A stretch of 64,000 nucleotides of DNA from assembly GCA_937879855.1 (NCBI GenBank), contig CALFMO010000006.1, positions 248,001-312,000 of the forward strand, given 5' to 3'. Every line of letters starts with the position of its first letter. The stretch's first letter is position 1. The notes under the pieces are model-generated. The model ran no database searches and was not told where the DNA came from. It worked only from the letters and a program-made list of their open reading frames with translations. Both the position numbers and the translations under genes were made by a program. The stretch comes from an uncultured Acidobacteriaceae bacterium (lineage in GTDB: Bacteria > Acidobacteriota > Terriglobia > Terriglobales > Acidobacteriaceae). Positions 63,088 through 64,000 of the stretch are shown here, piece after piece.

Positions 63088-63303
63088 CTAACTGCGCAAA
63101 AAGTTAACGTCCTTCTTGATCTTGAGCGCGCGCGCTTCGGGAATCGTTAGGCCTACGAACTCTTGCGGATCGAAGCTGATTTCGTCTGGATAGTACTCAA
63201 ACAGCCTCTCGTCGTGTTCATCCTCAAGCGTGACCCACACCACCGGTAATGGATCGCCAAAGGACTTGGGAAGAGGCGTAATTCTGGCGCTGATAATTTT
63301 CAT
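63088..63303 (-). CDS. Small conserved-looking protein (71 aa)
   Basis: A strong GGAGGAG precedes the ATG. The protein MKIISARITPLPKSFGDPLP, VVWVTLEDEHDERLFEYYPD, then PQEFVGLTIPEARALKIKKD looks like a compact soluble domain. No name was assigned. It starts the leftward run that includes the DUF6573-like gene, 76 bp downstream. Confidence 0.6.
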   Translation of the reverse strand: MKIISARITPLPKSFGDPLPVVWVTLEDEHDERLFEYYPDEISFDPQEFVGLTIPEARALKIKKDVNFLRS

Positions 63304-63507
63304 CTGCCGTCTCCTCCGATCCTTGTGGGTTCACACCGAAAGTGAAATTGAGTGGGTTATGCAAATCAAAGATTGCACGAGCTCTGCACGCAAAAAGCGG
63401 ACGAGCGCAATCCCATGCGGTTTAACGCCAACTGGTAGCCGTTACCTTAGGCACCTTTCTGCGTCGCGCTCAGCGGTAATAACATTCGACGAAGATGAAA
63501 TCCCTGT

Positions 63508-64000
63508 GTGTTACTCGGTAGCTTGGCGTTGGTTCTTTGCGGCTTCGCACAGCAAAACTCTTCTGTTTCTCCGGCGGCGAACCAAGTCAGGGCACAACTG
63601 CAGGCTGAACTCCGCTCGTTGGCGGCGCTTGCTCAAACAATCGCCACCGCACCCAGCCACAAAGAAAAAGCGCGGGGCTGGCTTGAACTGAATCGCCATG
63701 TGAAGAAGTTCGCGGAGGAAATGAACGCCGCGTTTCCCGACACCAGCATCGAGGGCGACAAGATCTCGCCAGCCGAGGCTCAGCAACTCGCCCAGACCGC
63801 AACGTCATACGGCGTCCGCGTTGATTTCTGTGAGCCAAGCGGGCGTTGGGCGTCTGACAATCAGGGCTACTTCAAATATCTCGAGCTATGGCCGAACGGC
63901 CCTGAAGCTGATGAGGCCACGTGGATGGGACCAATTGGGAATGCATCGTTCTGCGGCGATTCCGAAGGCTCAGCAGAGGAGCTCAAAGAGTTCATCGCCC
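63508..64000 (+). CDS. Exported protein, cut by right window edge, with an apparent start frameshift
   Basis: From GTG 63508 the frame reads LLGSLALVLCGFAQQNSSVS, a signal-peptide core, then AQLQAELRSLAALAQTIATA, RGWLELNRHVKKFAEEMNAA and YFKYLELWPNGPEADEATWM, open to base 64000. The natural start would be ATG 63495 (MKSLCV), but that frame stops at 63519-63521. Adding one TG to the TGTGTG at 63505-63510 joins MKSLCV to LLGSLALVL in frame. The gene is therefore either started at GTG or disrupted. The function is unknown. Confidence 0.55.
   Translation, partial: MLLGSLALVLCGFAQQNSSVSPAANQVRAQLQAELRSLAALAQTIATAPSHKEKARGWLELNRHVKKFAEEMNAAFPDTSIEGDKISPAEAQQLAQTATSYGVRVDFCEPSGRWASDNQGYFKYLELWPNGPEADEATWMGPIGNASFCGDSEGSAEELKEFIA

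Noticed and set aside
1..64000. CRISPR array, tRNA, rRNA or insertion sequence
   Set aside because: No regular short repeats with spacers, no clover-leaf or T-loop signature, and no transposase frame with terminal repeats were seen on reading both strands.

Overview
The window looks like DNA from a soil bacterium of the phylum Acidobacteriota (Terriglobia-like). This is an inference. It rests on two long Oar-like TonB-dependent receptors with a carboxypeptidase-regulatory N-terminal domain, a giant FG-GAP/Ig-repeat exported protein with the C-terminal layout common in that group, and ECF sigma factors paired with RskA-like anti-sigma factors. No rRNA, tRNA or CRISPR array was seen.

Region 1 (1-19.5 kb) is a lasso-peptide locus. 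It holds two asparagine-synthetase-like cyclases (C1, cut by the left window edge, and C2), one fused PqqD/transglutaminase-like leader protease (B), an HTH protein, and four tiny precursor genes (A1 after C1; A2-A4 in a row after C2). It also holds a secreted S9-family peptidase of the lasso isopeptidase type. On the minus strand lie two copies of a module made of ECF sigma factor, RskA-like anti-sigma factor and Oar-like TonB-dependent receptor. The second copy runs directly into the isopeptidase gene. The arrangement suggests that the peptide is made, sensed and taken up at the outer membrane, signalled through sigma/anti-sigma, and opened by the isopeptidase. It parallels proteobacterial lasso loci that pair FecI/FecR, a TonB receptor and an isopeptidase, but uses different parts and is duplicated.

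Region 2 (19.5-31 kb) has a BtuB-like TonB receptor, a GntR(YtrA-type)/ABC ATPase/permease operon with a clear promoter-operator, a frameshifted small lipoprotein gene, and a 1664-residue exported protein with FG-GAP repeats and eleven Ig-like repeats.

Region 3 (31-64 kb) looks like a plasmid or integrative element. Its most telling part is a PRTRC cassette (proteins E, C, F, B and ThiF; A, ParB and D are not in the window). It also carries its own DNA polymerase III beta clamp, a very large strawberry-notch-type helicase fused to a methyltransferase-like domain, a GHKL ATPase and two more adenine-methyltransferase genes. Further genes encode an HNH protein, a radical SAM enzyme, a PP-loop (PAPS-reductase-like) enzyme, two paralogous Myb-like DNA-binding proteins and many small proteins. 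Several small genes missed by simple length cut-offs are listed (33544-33660, 35258-35410, 49468-49647 and the precursors). Some element genes look damaged: a DUF3592-like gene with one in-frame TAG, a PAS fragment with no start, and an exported-protein gene at the right edge with an apparent TG-repeat slip.

Most genes in regions 2-3 overlap or nearly touch their neighbours, so the operon assignments rest on spacing. Function calls rest on motifs read by eye; no database search was possible.
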